The notes under the pieces are model-generated. The model saw nothing but the letters and a program-made list of their open reading frames with translations, did no database searches and was not told the DNA's origin. A stretch of DNA of 36,729 nt from a virus: the IMG/VR virus record IMGVR_UViG_3300031521_000196, positions 1-36,729 of that record; one strand, given 5' to 3'. The position numbers and the translations under genes are program-made. Shown here in pieces: positions 36,493 to 36,729 of the stretch. How positions within the stretch are numbered: position 1 is the stretch's first letter; every line of letters starts with the position of its first letter.

Positions 36493-36729
36493 CATAGAAT
36501 AATGTAAAAATTGATCTATTCCAATAGTTACAAAATATTCATGTCTTTTATTTTTCTTTAAATGTTTCTCATTTATTTTTGTTATATAAAAATCTGTAAG
36601 AAAATGTGTAATATAAGTTATAATGAAAAAGTAGAAAATTGAAAAATAATATTTAGAATGTATAATATTTAAAAATTGAGATATAATAATTAAACAAGTC
36701 AATATTGATGTATATAATAAAGTGTGAGA
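36457..36729 (-). CDS. DUF3307-like membrane protein, 5' end outside the window
   Basis: At least 90 residues; the frame stays open to the right edge, so the start lies outside. Very hydrophobic helices (TCLIIISQFLNII; FSIFYFFIITYITHFL) and the pattern THFLTDFYI...NKRHEYFVTIGIDQFLHYSMLF match the C-terminal part of DUF3307 membrane proteins ('sHxxiDxxK...DQxxHxxxL'). Their function is unknown. It overlaps the kinase-like gene on the other strand. Confidence 0.55.
   Translation of the reverse strand, partial: SHTLLYTSILTCLIIISQFLNIIHSKYYFSIFYFFIITYITHFLTDFYITKINEKHLKKNKRHEYFVTIGIDQFLHYSMLFSTLYILYIC

Overview
This window is a piece of a large, very AT-rich double-stranded DNA phage genome. The phage probably infects a flavobacterium or another member of the Bacteroidetes. 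Host evidence: (i) several promoters fit the Bacteroidetes primary-sigma pattern TTG-N18/20-TAnnTTTG; (ii) starts lack Shine-Dalgarno sequences and sit behind A/T-rich leaders; (iii) there is a secreted protein with a type IX secretion (T9SS) sorting domain; (iv) ClpP, the TIGR02757-family protein and the coiled-coil linker of the histidine kinase look like Bacteroidetes versions. Phage evidence: dense overlapping small genes, three GIY-YIG homing endonucleases, phage-type RNA and DNA ligases, thymidine kinase, a nucleotide-kinase-like P-loop protein, and a block of virion structural genes. No terminase, portal, capsid or polymerase gene lies in the window, and I found no tRNA or CRISPR array.

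Layout. 1-1.1 kb (+): a Cys-containing small protein and an adenine-N6 methyltransferase. 1.1-8.4 kb (-): a membrane-anchored lysozyme-like protein, ClpP, an Rnl5/DraRnl-type RNA ligase broken in two by a GIY-YIG endonuclease, and small hypothetical proteins. 8.5-9.6 kb (+): a tiny ribbon-helix-helix (RHH) gene and a second GIY-YIG gene. 9.6-15.6 kb (-): an NAD-dependent DNA ligase that lacks its zinc-finger cysteines, a HAD-like phosphatase, peptide deformylase and a run of very small overlapping genes that includes paralogues. 15.7-22.6 kb: alternating strands, with a TIGR02757 gene, an NAD-dependent epimerase, the T9SS-type secreted protein, a YkuK/DUF458 RNase H-like protein, a candidate structured RNA and a nuclease-like protein. 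22.6-27.5 kb (-): a hybrid histidine kinase, thymidine kinase, a tandem RHH protein and small genes. 27.5-28.6 kb (+): a basic protein and NusG. 28.7-34.5 kb (-): a multi-S1-domain protein and a virion module (tail/baseplate-like protein, a protein with a C-terminal Hint/intein-like domain, an Ig-like-repeat protein and a large structural protein). 34.5-36.7 kb: a repeat-containing protein, a third GIY-YIG gene, a P-loop kinase and a DUF3307-like membrane protein running off the edge.

How it may work together. Two promoter types can be read. A host-type element (TTG/TAnnTTTG) precedes clpP, the 172-residue protein and the HAD gene. A phage-type element (TTWATATATA, W=A/T) lies 4-27 nt upstream of most operon-leading genes at strand switches. 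Several genes behind the phage-type element also share an N-terminal peptide of the form MKxxKxFExF. It resembles the capsid-targeting sequence of T4 internal head proteins (MKTYQEFIAE), suggesting a set of late proteins that are packaged and injected. With NusG, an S1 protein, peptide deformylase and a histidine kinase, the phage seems equipped to reshape host transcription, translation and signalling.

No gene-free stretch exceeds 300 bases. The longest, 21502-21764, holds a promoter-like motif, two terminator hairpins and the structured RNA candidate.
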